Assembly: GCF_000526715.1 (NCBI RefSeq)
Contig: NZ_JAGP01000001.1
Location: forward strand, 310,001-374,000
DNA: 64,000 nt
Source of the DNA: Hydrogenovibrio kuenenii DSM 12350
Lineage (GTDB): Bacteria > Pseudomonadota > Gammaproteobacteria > Thiomicrospirales > Thiomicrospiraceae
Direction of reading: 5' to 3'
Positions 38,591-48,465 of this stretch are shown one piece after another (position 1 is the stretch's first letter; each line of letters opens with the position of its first letter). The position numbers were made by a program, and so were the translations under genes. Under the pieces are notes generated by a model. The model had not been told where the DNA came from. It worked only from the letters and a program-made list of their open reading frames with translations, and did no database searches.

Positions 38591-40477
38591 GTGAGCGGAA
38601 ACTATAATGCCTCAGAAATAGAAGTGTTAACAGGGTTAGACCCGGTAAGAAAAAGACCTGGAATGTATACGGATACCACCCGTCCTAACCATTTAGCACA
38701 GGAGGTTATCGACAACTCAGTAGATGAAGCTTTAGCGGGTTATTCAAATGAAATTATCGTCACCCATCTAAAAGATGGTGGTATGTCGATAGAAGACAAC
38801 GGTCGCGGTATGCCGGTTGATATTCACCCTGAAGAAGGGGTTCCCGGTGTTGAAGTCATTCTGACAAAACTACATGCTGGTGGTAAGTTTTCTAATAAAG
38901 CCTACCAATTTTCTGGTGGTTTGCACGGTGTGGGGGTGTCAGTTGTTAATGCATTGTCTAAACGTGTTGAAATCGAAATTAAGCGTGACGGTGTTAAATA
39001 TCAAATTGCTTTTGAAAACGGTAATCTTGTTGAGCCGTTGAGTGAGATAGGAAAAGTCGGCAAAAAGAATACGGGAACCAAGGTTACATTTTGGCCTGAT
39101 ACGAGTTTTTTCGACAGCCCTAAGTATGCCTTATCAAAATTAAAACATCTTCTTCGTGCAAAAGCAGTATTAAGCCCAGGGCTTCAGGTTATTTTTTATG
39201 ATGAAGTGAGCGAAGAAAAATGTGAATGGTTCTATGAAGATGGTTTAAGAGACTATTTGAACCATGCATTAGATGGTATTGAGCGTTTTCCAGTAGAAGG
39301 GTTTGTCGGTGATGTTAATGCTGAACATGAAGGGGTTTCTTGGGCGATAGCCTGGTTGGAAGAACCTTCTGAAAACTTATTGGAAAGCTATGTTAACTTG
39401 ATTCCAACACCTCAAGGAGGAACTCACGTTAACGGACTGCGTGCTGGTGCAACGGACGCCATTCGAGAGTTTTGTGAGTTCAGAAATTTGTTACCAAGAG
39501 GCATTAAGTTAACGCCTGAAGATATTTGGCAGAATGTTGCTTTTGTCCTTTCAGCTAAAGTACGCGAACCCCAATTTGCAGGTCAAACCAAAGAGCGATT
39601 GTCTTCACGTGAGTGCGTACCTTTTATTTCTGGTGTTGTTAAAGATGCATTTAGTTTGTGGCTGAATCAGCACACGGAAATCGGTGAAAAAATCGCAGAA
39701 ATTGTCATTAACAATGCGCAAAGTCGTAACAAAAAAGCGAAGAAGGTCACTCGTAAGAAAATTACTTCTGGGCCTGCTCTGCCAGGTAAGTTGGCGGACT
39801 GTACAGAATCTGACATCAATATGACCGAGTTATTTTTGGTGGAAGGGGATTCTGCTGGAGGCTCTGCAAAACAAGCGCGTGATAAAAATTATCAGGCCAT
39901 CATGCCGTTGCGAGGGAAGATATTGAATACTTGGGAAGTGGATTCTTCACAAGTGCTGGCGTCGCAAGAAATTCATGATATTAGCGTTGCTGTCGGTGTT
40001 GACCCTGGGTCGAGAGATTTATCCGGGTTACGATATGGTAAGGTTTGTATTCTGGCGGATGCGGACTCTGATGGTGCGCACATCGCTACTTTGATTTGTG
40101 CCCTGTTTGTGAAGCACTTTCCCGCATTGATTGAAAATGGACACATTTATGTTGCCATGCCGCCGTTATATCGAGTGGATGTTGGTAAACAAGTCTTTTA
40201 TGCATTAGACGAAGCCGAGCGAGAAGGAATACTGGATCGTATCCAGGCAGAAAAAATGTCCGGTAAAGTTCAAGTGACGCGCTTTAAAGGTCTTGGTGAG
40301 ATGAACCCGTCTCAGTTACGTGAAACAACAATGTTGCCAGCGACAAGACGTTTGGTGCAGCTAAGTATGGATGAGTCTGATTCCATTTCTGTTATGGATA
40401 TGATGCTCGCTAAAAAACGATCGGGAGATCGAAAAGAATGGTTGGAAGAAAAAGGCGACTTGGCAGCGGTTTTATAG
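38591..40477 (+). CDS. parE: DNA topoisomerase IV subunit B
   Basis: A 628-residue GHKL ATPase subunit (E. coli 630). The GTG at 38591 is chosen because AGGAG ends 9 bases before it; an upstream TTG in frame lacks a site. ATP-binding EVIDNSVDEALAG and DNGRGMPVDIHPEEGVPG at the N-terminus, then the TOPRIM LVEGDSAGGSAKQARD and DADSDGAHI. Decatenates chromosomes with ParC, whose gene is 1.3 kb downstream. Confidence 0.97.
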   Translation: MSGNYNASEIEVLTGLDPVRKRPGMYTDTTRPNHLAQEVIDNSVDEALAGYSNEIIVTHLKDGGMSIEDNGRGMPVDIHPEEGVPGVEVILTKLHAGGKFSNKAYQFSGGLHGVGVSVVNALSKRVEIEIKRDGVKYQIAFENGNLVEPLSEIGKVGKKNTGTKVTFWPDTSFFDSPKYALSKLKHLLRAKAVLSPGLQVIFYDEVSEEKCEWFYEDGLRDYLNHALDGIERFPVEGFVGDVNAEHEGVSWAIAWLEEPSENLLESYVNLIPTPQGGTHVNGLRAGATDAIREFCEFRNLLPRGIKLTPEDIWQNVAFVLSAKVREPQFAGQTKERLSSRECVPFISGVVKDAFSLWLNQHTEIGEKIAEIVINNAQSRNKKAKKVTRKKITSGPALPGKLADCTESDINMTELFLVEGDSAGGSAKQARDKNYQAIMPLRGKILNTWEVDSSQVLASQEIHDISVAVGVDPGSRDLSGLRYGKVCILADADSDGAHIATLICALFVKHFPALIENGHIYVAMPPLYRVDVGKQVFYALDEAEREGILDRIQAEKMSGKVQVTRFKGLGEMNPSQLRETTMLPATRRLVQLSMDESDSISVMDMMLAKKRSGDRKEWLEEKGDLAAVL

Positions 40478-40512
40478 AGCAGTTGCGCTATTTGCAATTA
40501 AGCTAATAAGGC

Positions 40513-40532
40513 AAAATCTACCAGGCTGGGGT
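40513..40532 (+). repeat. Dispersed repeat motif copy between convergent genes
   Basis: AAAATCTACCAGGCTGGGGT, the A-variant of the motif, in the 56-bp spacer between the parE stop and the convergent PilZ stop. Confidence 0.75.
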
Positions 40533-40533
40533 A

Positions 40534-40896
40534 TTAGTTGTCTGAGTGGTGGTGGCTTTTTTTGCCGAGTTGATGAAGACGGTTTTTGTAGTCGATGAAA
40601 TCCTGAATGTAGTCACGAATATCGTCAGGCACTTCTTCAAATCGTATGCCGAGTAAATAGCCGTTATCAGCGCTATGAAAATGTTCGACAAAACCTGTTG
40701 TGCTCAGCTCTCTAAAATAGCCTTTTGCGGGAATTTCAAAAAAAACCTCGACACGAGTGCCTATGCTGGCTTTTTTCGGGCTCATAACGACCACGCCAGT
40801 GATAGAAATCTCTGTAAGAATGGCTTCCACCGTTACAGTTTGGCCTCTTACTTTGGCGGCGCGTTCAGTATGGACAGATGGACTGTTGAAGAGCAT
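40534..40896 (-). CDS. PilZ-domain protein
   Basis: A 120-residue single-domain protein of PilZ type. The N-terminal HTERAAKVRGQ is a weak RxxxR-like element, and ITGVVVMSPKKASIGTRVEVFFEI resembles the D/NxSxxG region with substitutions, so c-di-GMP binding is doubtful. YLLGIRFEEVPDDIRDYIQDFI is the usual C-terminal helix. Paired with a second PilZ gene 57 bp upstream. Confidence 0.75.
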   Translation of the reverse strand: MLFNSPSVHTERAAKVRGQTVTVEAILTEISITGVVVMSPKKASIGTRVEVFFEIPAKGYFRELSTTGFVEHFHSADNGYLLGIRFEEVPDDIRDYIQDFIDYKNRLHQLGKKSHHHSDN

Positions 40897-40953
40897 GTCA
40901 AGCCTCTAAGCTATGTTAAACTTTATGTTAATTTTGTTTCGTAGTTGCCTATT

Positions 40954-41295
40954 CTAATCCAATCTGTGATGAAATCGAATAAATTCCTTAATAGCGGTTT
41001 CTTGTGATCGAGGAGTATTGATGAATTCAAGGCCCAAAAGACATTGACCGCGAACAGGACTGCTATGTGTGATCGTTGCTGATAAACTTAATGCGTAATT
41101 CGTATTTGTCGGTAAAACAAAGCTTAGCTCGATCTGGTTGGTTGTGACGCAAGTGTCATGTATTAAAACTCCGGCACCTCTAAGAGATAGGTCGATCATT
41201 TTTCCCTGTATAGGTTGTTCTTGAATCCTAAGGGTAACAGGTCGCTCAGTGGAGACGCGTTCAAAGTGACGCCTATCATTTGTAGAAGTGTTCAT
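40954..41295 (-). CDS. PilZ-domain protein, intact c-di-GMP motif
   Basis: A 113-residue PilZ protein: NDRRHFERVSTERPV gives the RxxxR arm and MIDLSLRGAGVLI gives the DxSxxG motif, both needed for c-di-GMP binding. Near the topoisomerase IV and stator genes, so a role in motility control is plausible but unproven. Confidence 0.85.
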   Translation of the reverse strand: MNTSTNDRRHFERVSTERPVTLRIQEQPIQGKMIDLSLRGAGVLIHDTCVTTNQIELSFVLPTNTNYALSLSATITHSSPVRGQCLLGLEFINTPRSQETAIKEFIRFHHRLD

Positions 41296-41450
41296 GGCTT
41301 AGCTAGATTGCTCATTTATTCGTATAGATTTCTATGATAAATTAGTTTGATAATATTGAGCAAGGTTTAAGCAAGTCTCTTAGAGTAAAGTTAAGGTGTT
41401 TTAGGTTATTCGTTGTGTCAATTAAAGATAATCTTGTCTAGGAAGAGTAA

Positions 41451-41735
41451 ATGAATAACAAGCTTCAGGTTGAGAATATTAAGTGCGGCGGGTGTGCAAA
41501 CAGTATTGAGAAAAAGCTTTCTTCATTAGAAGGAGTAAGTAATATTGTTGTCAATATAGAGGCAGGAGAGGTTTCGTTTGTGGCCAGCTCAAGTGAACAG
41601 GTAGAACAAGTTAAACATCAGCTTGAAGCAATGGGCTACCCTGAAGAGGGAAGTAGTCAAGGGATTGCTTCTGCCACTGCTAAAGCCAAGTCTTATGTAT
41701 CTTGTGCAGTTGGCCGAATGTCGGCAAAAGATTAA
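41451..41735 (+). CDS. Heavy-metal-associated domain protein (CopZ-like)
   Basis: A 94-residue protein. The first 65 residues are an HMA ferredoxin-like fold with the metal-binding motif in IKCGGCANSIEKKL and the later VKHQLEAMGYPEEG. A tail of about 28 residues, with a further cysteine (YVSCAVGRM), is longer than in simple CopZ chaperones. Stands alone just upstream of parC. The metal is unknown. Confidence 0.82.
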   Translation: MNNKLQVENIKCGGCANSIEKKLSSLEGVSNIVVNIEAGEVSFVASSSEQVEQVKHQLEAMGYPEEGSSQGIASATAKAKSYVSCAVGRMSAKD

Positions 41736-41778
41736 TTATCATATTTAAAATATTTCTTTCCAAATTTAGAGAAAAATT

Positions 41779-44010
41779 ATGAGTCAGCAAAGCATTAACT
41801 ACGAAGGCATTGAACATCAAACCATTGCCCAGTTCACTGAACGAGCCTATCTTGATTATGCGATGTATGTCATTTTAGATAGGGCTTTGCCGCATATTGG
41901 TGATGGCCTAAAACCTGTTCAGCGCCGTATTATCTATGCCATGTCCGAACTGGGTTTAAAAGCCAGTGCTAAGTATAAGAAGTCTGCTCGTACAGTGGGG
42001 GATGTGCTTGGTAAGTTCCATCCCCATGGTGATTCAGCTTGTTATGAAGCAATGGTGCTAATGGCTCAAAACTTTTCTTTCCGTTATCCATTGGTTGATG
42101 GCCAGGGTAATTGGGGATCAGTTGATGATCCTAAGTCTTTTGCGGCAATGCGTTATACCGAAGCTAAGCTGTCAAAATTTAGCCAACTTCTGTTAGAAGA
42201 GGTCGGTAAAGGAACAGTTGATTGGGTACCTAATTTTGATGGTTCGCTAGATGAACCGAGTGTACTGCCTTCTCGTGTGCCTCATGTGTTGTTGAATGGA
42301 ACCTCTGGAATAGCCGTGGGGATGGCAACAGATATTCCACCTCATAATTTGAAAGAAGTAATTAATGCCTGTGTCACGCTGTTAGAAAAGAAAAATGTAA
42401 CGGATGAAGAAATTTTTGAGCATATTCCTGGGCCAGACTACCCGAATAATGCGTTAGTTATTACGCCTAAGGATGAAATGCAGCGTCTGTACCAGACTGG
42501 AAATGGCTCCATTCGTCAGCGTGCACATTATGAAGTTGAGGACGGTGTTAATGTCGTTATCGATGCATTGCCATTTCAAGTATCTGGATCAAAGGTATTA
42601 GAGCAGATTGCCGCTCAAATGCGGGCTAAGAAATTACCGATGGTTGTTGATTTAAGAGATGAATCGGATCATGAAAATCCAGTCAGAATTGTGATTGAAT
42701 TACGCTCTAAACGTGTAGATGTTGAAACGGCTATGCTACATCTATTCGCCACGACTGACTTGGAAAGAAGTTACCGTGTCAATTTGAATGTCATCGGTCT
42801 AAATGGACGCCCTCAAGTTAAAAGTCTAAAAGACATTTTGATTGAATGGCTTGTATTCCGAATAGAAACGGTTCGTAAACGTTTGCAACACCGTTTGGAT
42901 AAAGTCATGGCGCGTTTACATATTCTGGATGGTTTGTTGATTGCCTATCTTAATATCGATGAAGTGATTGCTATTATCCGTGAAGAAGACAAACCAAAGC
43001 AGGTTCTGATGGAGCGTTTTGGTTTAAGCGATACTCAAGCCGAAGCTATCCTTGAGTTGAAATTACGTCATTTAGCACGTTTAGAAGAAATGAAGATTCG
43101 TGCTGAACAAGATGAATTGAATAAAGAACGCCAATCGCTGGAAAAAACACTTGGAAGTGAAGCCAGAATGAAAACTCTGGTAAAAAAAGAACTTTTAGCT
43201 GACAGCGAACTTTATGGTGATGAACGTCGTTCTCCAATGGTGTCGGCGCAAATGGCTCGAGCGATGAGTGAGCAAGACTTATTGCCATCCGAAGCGGTAA
43301 CAGTGGTGCTGTCTGAGACAGGTTGGGTGCGAGCGGCTAAAGGTCATGATATAGATGGTCGTACTTTGGGTTATAAGTCTGGTGATAGTTTTAAACACCA
43401 GGCTCAGGGTCAAAGCCGTCAAATGGCTATATTTCTTGACTCTACTGGCAGAGCTTACGCATTGCCGGCACATAGCTTGCCATCTGCAAGAAGTCATGGC
43501 GAACCTTTAACGGGAAGATTGAGCCCTGCTAAGGGAGCGACTTTTGAGAGCGTTATTTTAGGTCAAGATAAAGATCGCTTTATTTTATCCAGCTCTGCGG
43601 GTTATGGTTTTGTGACTCAGCTTGAAAAGTTGTCGTCAAAAAATAAGTCCGGTAAAGCTGCATTGAGCATGGGCGAAGACGCAAAAATTTTACCACCAAC
43701 ATTAGTGAAAGAGGGGGACTGGGTTGTTGTTACGACTAGCGAGCCAAGAATGTTGGTGTTTGATCAGTCTGAATTACCAGAACTAGCAAAAGGGAAGGGT
43801 AACAAACTTATTCAACTATCCAAAGAGGATGACGTTACGGCAGTCTTTGCCTTTGCGCCAGGTTCAAAGTTGGAAATTGTTGCGGGAGACTATGCAAAAG
43901 CGTTTGGCCCGAGTGCCTTAGAAGAGGCATTTTCGTCTCGAGCTAAACGCGGTATCGTTTTACCGAGAACCTTAAAACAAGCTTCAGAAATCCGTTTGAT
44001 TAAAGAATAA
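41779..44010 (+). CDS. parC: DNA topoisomerase IV subunit A
   Basis: A 743-residue ParC (E. coli 752). The winged-helix catalytic region has [19 protein letters not shown] and [11 protein letters not shown], with the DNA-linking tyrosine in RYT. Ser and Glu at the two quinolone-resistance positions (HGDSACYEA) are the susceptible type. The C-terminal beta-pinwheel repeats follow from about residue 490. Partner of ParE. Confidence 0.97.
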   Translation: MSQQSINYEGIEHQTIAQFTERAYLDYAMYVILDRALPHIGDGLKPVQRRIIYAMSELGLKASAKYKKSARTVGDVLGKFHPHGDSACYEAMVLMAQNFSFRYPLVDGQGNWGSVDDPKSFAAMRYTEAKLSKFSQLLLEEVGKGTVDWVPNFDGSLDEPSVLPSRVPHVLLNGTSGIAVGMATDIPPHNLKEVINACVTLLEKKNVTDEEIFEHIPGPDYPNNALVITPKDEMQRLYQTGNGSIRQRAHYEVEDGVNVVIDALPFQVSGSKVLEQIAAQMRAKKLPMVVDLRDESDHENPVRIVIELRSKRVDVETAMLHLFATTDLERSYRVNLNVIGLNGRPQVKSLKDILIEWLVFRIETVRKRLQHRLDKVMARLHILDGLLIAYLNIDEVIAIIREEDKPKQVLMERFGLSDTQAEAILELKLRHLARLEEMKIRAEQDELNKERQSLEKTLGSEARMKTLVKKELLADSELYGDERRSPMVSAQMARAMSEQDLLPSEAVTVVLSETGWVRAAKGHDIDGRTLGYKSGDSFKHQAQGQSRQMAIFLDSTGRAYALPAHSLPSARSHGEPLTGRLSPAKGATFESVILGQDKDRFILSSSAGYGFVTQLEKLSSKNKSGKAALSMGEDAKILPPTLVKEGDWVVVTTSEPRMLVFDQSELPELAKGKGNKLIQLSKEDDVTAVFAFAPGSKLEIVAGDYAKAFGPSALEEAFSSRAKRGIVLPRTLKQASEIRLIKE

Positions 44011-44082
44011 AGTCAAAAATAAAAAATTGGTCTCAAAGTTGCTTTTGCATCAAGTAGATTTAATTAGGCTCGTAGAAACGAT

Positions 44083-44925
44083 ATGAACGTGATTTCAAAA
44101 CCTTTAGCCATACTGATTATTATCGGGAGTTTTATTGGCGGCTTCCTGATGGAAGGTGGAGTGCTTTCTTCATTGTGGCACCCTTCCGAACTGGTGATTA
44201 TTTTGGGGATTGCCTTTGGTGTATTCCTTGCAGCAACACCTGTTTATGTTTGGACTAAAACTTTAGTTTACTTGGGACGTTTCTTTAAAGGTGGTCGGGT
44301 AAATAAGCAAATTTATGTCGAGTTGCTTGGGCTGCTAGATGAGCTTTCTCGCTTGGCACGTTCACAAGGTGTGTTGGCGCTTGAAGCTCATATTACAACT
44401 CCGGAAGACAGTTCTATTTTTATGAACTATCCTCTTATTCTGAAACACCGCGAGTTGAAAAAGTTTATCGTTGATAACTTTTCTTTTTTATTGCTGAACC
44501 CCCCTCAGTCCCTGAACTTTCAACATTATCTGGAAGACCAGATTCATGATGTTGTCCATTCAATGATGGAAGTGCCGCGTGCAACGGGTAGAATTTCAAG
44601 TTTATTGCCGGGTTTCGGTATTGTTGCCGCCGTTATGGGGGTTATTTTGACAATGAACCTGCTTGGTGGTGACATGGATGTGGCAAAAATCGGTTCATCT
44701 ATCGGTGCCGCGTTGGTCGGTACTTTGACGGGTATTTTCTTTTCGTTTGCTGTTGTAGCGCCTTTTACACATGCCACAGAAGTAATGGTTCGTCAGGATC
44801 AAGCGATATTTGAAGTAGCGGCTGCGTTTTTAAATGCATTTTCACATGGTGTGTCACCAAGTATGGCTACCGAAATCGGCAGACAACGCATTCCTCCAGA
44901 GTTTGAAATTCAGCGCAAAGACTGA
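44083..44925 (+). CDS. motA: Flagellar motor stator protein MotA
   Basis: A 280-residue H+-type MotA. First helix LAILIIIGSFIGGFLMEGG, cytoplasmic domain with LGLLDELSRLARSQGVLALE and HHR-free loop carrying LKHRELKKF, and helix 3/4 region SSLLPGFGIVAAVMGVILTM and IGAALVGTLTGIFFSF with the conserved prolines. Forms the proton channel with MotB 47 bp downstream. Confidence 0.93.
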   Translation: MNVISKPLAILIIIGSFIGGFLMEGGVLSSLWHPSELVIILGIAFGVFLAATPVYVWTKTLVYLGRFFKGGRVNKQIYVELLGLLDELSRLARSQGVLALEAHITTPEDSSIFMNYPLILKHRELKKFIVDNFSFLLLNPPQSLNFQHYLEDQIHDVVHSMMEVPRATGRISSLLPGFGIVAAVMGVILTMNLLGGDMDVAKIGSSIGAALVGTLTGIFFSFAVVAPFTHATEVMVRQDQAIFEVAAAFLNAFSHGVSPSMATEIGRQRIPPEFEIQRKD

Positions 44926-44972
44926 AGGCTCTTAATTGGTTAAGAAGTATCAAATGAGTGGAGTCAGGTAAA

Positions 44973-45710
44973 ATGGCAAGAAGAGACAATCATTGTGAGC
45001 AAGAAGATAGCGCATGGGAAATTGCACTTGCTGACTTGATGACCGTTTTGATGGTGTTTTTTTTAGTGATGTGGCTGACGTCTATCATTGATCCTGAAAA
45101 GCGCAAAGCCTTCGTTGAAAACCTTGTTGGAGAAAGTGGAGGAGGAGACAAGGTTTTAGAGCAAAATTCACCTTCATTGATAAAGCCGCCTATCGAGCAA
45201 CCCAAAACGCCCGTTACTTCGGAAGATATTCAAGCTGCCGTATCTAAGGTTAATCCTAAAGATATTGATATTCAAAAAACGCCAGAAGGCATCAAAATCA
45301 CTTTGAGATCGGATAGCTTTTTTGAAAGTGGGCGTGCAACAATTACTGATAAAACTAGAGAGCAGCTTGAAAAGCTAGGCGAAACACTCGCTGGCCATAA
45401 ACAAGATATGACGATCACTGGTTATACCGATAATGTTCCTATTTCTAATTTTCAGTTTCCATCTAACTGGGAATTATCGGCAGCTAGGGCGGCAACAGTT
45501 GCCAGAACCTTTATTTACATGGGTGTTGAGCAAAAATATATCACTATTGAAGGTAAAGCCGATAATTCACCTGTTGCGCCTAATAATAGTTCCTATGGTC
45601 GATCTTTAAACCGTAGGGTAATTATTATGATTAAGAACAAATCAGCCAAAACCGCTTCTAAAGTTGCTCCAGCGGCAACGAAATACATACAGCCACCTGT
45701 TCAGCGCTAG
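44973..45710 (+). CDS. motB: Flagellar motor stator protein MotB
   Basis: A 245-residue MotB. The ATG at 44973 is chosen over a GTG five codons upstream; AGGT lies just before it. ALADLMTVLMVFFLVMWLTSI contains the proton-carrying Asp of MotB; the OmpA-like peptidoglycan domain has TITGYTDNVPISN and NWELSAARAATVAR, ending SLNRRVIIMIKN. Follows motA. Confidence 0.93.
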   Translation: MARRDNHCEQEDSAWEIALADLMTVLMVFFLVMWLTSIIDPEKRKAFVENLVGESGGGDKVLEQNSPSLIKPPIEQPKTPVTSEDIQAAVSKVNPKDIDIQKTPEGIKITLRSDSFFESGRATITDKTREQLEKLGETLAGHKQDMTITGYTDNVPISNFQFPSNWELSAARAATVARTFIYMGVEQKYITIEGKADNSPVAPNNSSYGRSLNRRVIIMIKNKSAKTASKVAPAATKYIQPPVQR

Positions 45711-45729
45711 CTTTAACTTGGTTGGTCAA

Positions 45730-46485
45730 TCAGTTGCTGGCGCAAACAGGGCAATTAGAGTCTTTCTTCAAATTCAACGTACGGATATTCATGGTGTAGG
45801 CATCCACAATCATGAGCTTTCCTGTCAAGGTGGGTTTGTCTAATAATGCTTTGATAGCTTCTATTGCTTGCATGGAACCAATCATGCCCACTACCGGAGA
45901 AAGTACGCCGTTCTGGCTACAGGTCAGTTCTTGTCCGGAATCTTCTTTATAAAGACACTGATAGCAAGGAGAATGCTCTTTTCTAAAGTCATAGGTTGAG
46001 AGTTGTCCTTCCAGTCGAATAGCAGCCCCTGACACTAGAGGCTTTTTTGTCGCGTGGCAAATTCGGTTAAGAGCGAATCGAGTTGTAAAGTTATCGGTGC
46101 AATCAATCACAACATCGGCTGTTTCTATCAATGCTTGCATTTCTGATTCATCAAGTTGCTTGTCGATTGTCTGAATGTTGATATAGTGGTTAAGTGCTGC
46201 AAGATTCTCTTTTGCCGACTCGACTTTAGGCATGCCGATATTGTGTTCTCTATGCACGATTTGTCGTTGCAGATTGGAGTCATCAACCTTGTCGAAATCA
46301 ATTAGCGTCAAATTCCCGATACCTGCTGCAGCAAGATAAAGTGATACGGGGGATCCTAAGCCGCCAAGCCCCACAATAATGGCATGAGATTCGGTTAATT
46401 TCAATTGTCCGTCATAATCAATTTCTGACAGTAAAATTTGGCGGCTATAGCGGCTTAACTCTTCATCAGATAGTGAGTGCATCAT
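45730..46485 (-). CDS. moeB: MoeB/ThiF-type adenylyltransferase
   Basis: A 251-residue E1-like enzyme. RYSRQILLSEIDYDGQ precedes nucleotide-binding GLGGLGSPVSLYLAAAGIG, DFDKVDDSNLQRQIVH follows, and two zinc CxxC pairs are present (CYQCLY; CPVC at the end). It adenylates the C-terminus of MoaD- or ThiS-like sulfur carriers; neither is in the window. One-base overlap with prmC, standard hemA-prfA-prmC-moeB order. Confidence 0.9.
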   Translation of the reverse strand: MMHSLSDEELSRYSRQILLSEIDYDGQLKLTESHAIIVGLGGLGSPVSLYLAAAGIGNLTLIDFDKVDDSNLQRQIVHREHNIGMPKVESAKENLAALNHYINIQTIDKQLDESEMQALIETADVVIDCTDNFTTRFALNRICHATKKPLVSGAAIRLEGQLSTYDFRKEHSPCYQCLYKEDSGQELTCSQNGVLSPVVGMIGSMQAIEAIKALLDKPTLTGKLMIVDAYTMNIRTLNLKKDSNCPVCASN

Positions 46486-47339
46486 TATGCTTCCTTATTG
46501 GTATAACATCCCATCGTGACACGAGGGTTATTGCCATAATCATAAAAGGTTTCAATTTTTTGGTAGTCATTTTTTATTAAAAGCTGTTGTACTGCATCGG
46601 CTTGATTGTATCCATGTTCAATGAGTAACCAGCCATTTTGCTCTAAATGCGAGCGACTATTTTTGATTAGTGTTTGTATGTCTCTTAATCCATCTTCACC
46701 CGATGTGAGAGCTGTGATCGGCTCAAAGCGCACATCCCCTTGTTTTAAGTGGGGATCGTTTTCTTCAATATAGGGTGGGTTGGAAACAATAATATTGAAC
46801 TTATGGTCAGCAAAAGGTTCAAGCCAACTACCCAGTTTAAAGTTAATGTCTAATGCGTGGTTTTTTGCATTTTGTTTGGCTATCTCTAACGCGGGTGCTT
46901 GATAATCAACCGCATATGCCTGAATGGTAGGTATTTCGTTTTTGAGTGCACAAATAATTGCACCTGAACCTGTGCCCAAATCTAAAACTTTTGGTGAGGC
47001 GGTTCCAGACTTTTGGCATAAGTCGATTTTGGTTAAGGTCTGTTCAACAAGGATTTCAGTGTCAGGTCTTGGGATGAGTGTATCTTCTGTGACTTTGAAG
47101 TCCATGCCCCAAAATTCTCTACGGCCAATTAAGTGAGCAATGGGGATCCCAGCCTGGCGTTTTTTAATAAGTTTTTCAAATGCGGATTCTTGGGCGGCAC
47201 TTAGTTCGGTTTCTGGCCAAGTAAAAAGAAAGGTACGATTCTTGCCAAGTGTATAAGCCAAAAGTAGCTCAGCATCTAAAACGGGGGAGTCTGAGCTAAT
47301 ATGGCTTTTGCCATAACTTAGGGCTTCGGCAACGGTCAT
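46485..47339 (-). CDS. prmC: Release factor glutamine methyltransferase
   Basis: A 284-residue SAM methyltransferase modifying the GGQ glutamine of RF1/RF2. IPIAHLIGRREFWG, LIPRPDTEILVE, SAM-binding VLDLGTGSGAIICAL and catalytic NPPYIE near residue 183 are all present. 12 bp downstream of prfA. Confidence 0.96.
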   Translation of the reverse strand: MTVAEALSYGKSHISSDSPVLDAELLLAYTLGKNRTFLFTWPETELSAAQESAFEKLIKKRQAGIPIAHLIGRREFWGMDFKVTEDTLIPRPDTEILVEQTLTKIDLCQKSGTASPKVLDLGTGSGAIICALKNEIPTIQAYAVDYQAPALEIAKQNAKNHALDINFKLGSWLEPFADHKFNIIVSNPPYIEENDPHLKQGDVRFEPITALTSGEDGLRDIQTLIKNSRSHLEQNGWLLIEHGYNQADAVQQLLIKNDYQKIETFYDYGNNPRVTMGCYTNKEA

Positions 47340-47350
47340 CGTAGCTTGTC

Positions 47351-48436
47351 TTATTGGTCGCTAAGAGACGCGAGTTGTTCCGCTTGATATTCATTAATCA
47401 GAGGGTCGATCACTTGCTGTAAACCACCCTGCATAATGTCATCTAGCTTGTAGAGTGTTAAGTTGATACGGTGATCTGTGACGCGGCCTTGAGGATAGTT
47501 ATAGGTGCGGATTCGATCAGAACGATCTCCTGTGCCGACAAGGCTTTTACGTTCCTGAGCGATTTCTTGATCGTGCTTGCGTTGTTTTTCATCCATAATG
47601 CGTGCGGCAAGTAATGACATAGCGCGAGCACGGTTTTTATGCTGAGAACGCTCATCTTGACACTCTACAACCGTGCCTGTTGGTATATGAGTGATGCGAA
47701 TGGCAGAATCTGTTTTGTTAACGTGCTGCCCCCCTGCACCAGATGCGCGGAAAGTATCGACTTTTAAGTCAGCAGGGTTCAGTTCTATCGCTTCAACATC
47801 TGGCGCTTCAGCCATAATAACGACGGTTGCGGCAGAGGTATGAACTCGCCCTTGCGTTTCCGTTGCTGGAACGCGTTGTACTCGGTGTGCGCCAGACTCA
47901 AACTTCATGCGAGAATAAGCGCCATCACCGATAATACGTGCAATGATTTCTTTATAGCCACCGTGTTCACCATCTTGTGAGTTGATGATTTCGATTTGCC
48001 ATTTCATGGTTTCAGCATAACGGCTATACATACGGAAAAGATCGCCTGCAAAAATCGCAGCTTCATCACCACCAGTTCCGGCACGGATTTCCAAAAAGAT
48101 GTTTGAGTCATCATTTGGATCTTTTGGGAGTAGCATTTTTTGTAGTGTGATCTCAAATTCTTCTACTTGCTTTGTTAAGATAGGAAGTTCTTCTTGCCCC
48201 ATTTCTTTTAAATCGGGATCGCCAGAAGAGATCATATCTTTCGCTTCTTCTAAGTCACTTTCAGCTTGCATGAATTGGGTATACGTTTCCACCACAGAGC
48301 TGATTTGAGAGTGCTCTTTGTTCAAGTTTCTAAACTTGTTTTGATCGCTGATGATTTCTGGATCAGACATTAAGTGGTTTACTTCATCGAGGCGCTCAAC
48401 GAGCAGGTCGAGTTTTTTGCGAATAGAGTCTTTCAT
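47351..48436 (-). CDS. prfA: Peptide chain release factor 1
   Basis: A 361-residue class I release factor reading UAA/UAG. The GGQ loop is in [18 protein letters not shown] near residue 233; the stop-codon-reading PxT region is [14 protein letters not shown]. Lies between hemA and prmC, which methylates the GGQ glutamine. Confidence 0.97.
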   Translation of the reverse strand: MKDSIRKKLDLLVERLDEVNHLMSDPEIISDQNKFRNLNKEHSQISSVVETYTQFMQAESDLEEAKDMISSGDPDLKEMGQEELPILTKQVEEFEITLQKMLLPKDPNDDSNIFLEIRAGTGGDEAAIFAGDLFRMYSRYAETMKWQIEIINSQDGEHGGYKEIIARIIGDGAYSRMKFESGAHRVQRVPATETQGRVHTSAATVVIMAEAPDVEAIELNPADLKVDTFRASGAGGQHVNKTDSAIRITHIPTGTVVECQDERSQHKNRARAMSLLAARIMDEKQRKHDQEIAQERKSLVGTGDRSDRIRTYNYPQGRVTDHRINLTLYKLDDIMQGGLQQVIDPLINEYQAEQLASLSDQ

Positions 48437-48465
48437 AGCAAATGGTCTTTTTATGTAGGTGCTTA

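Noticed and set aside
47148-47165. CCCAGCCTGGCG inside prmC, resembling the dispersed motif
   Set aside because: Only the CCAGCCTGG core matches and the encoded residues (RQAGIP) belong to a conserved PrmC region, so chance is likelier.
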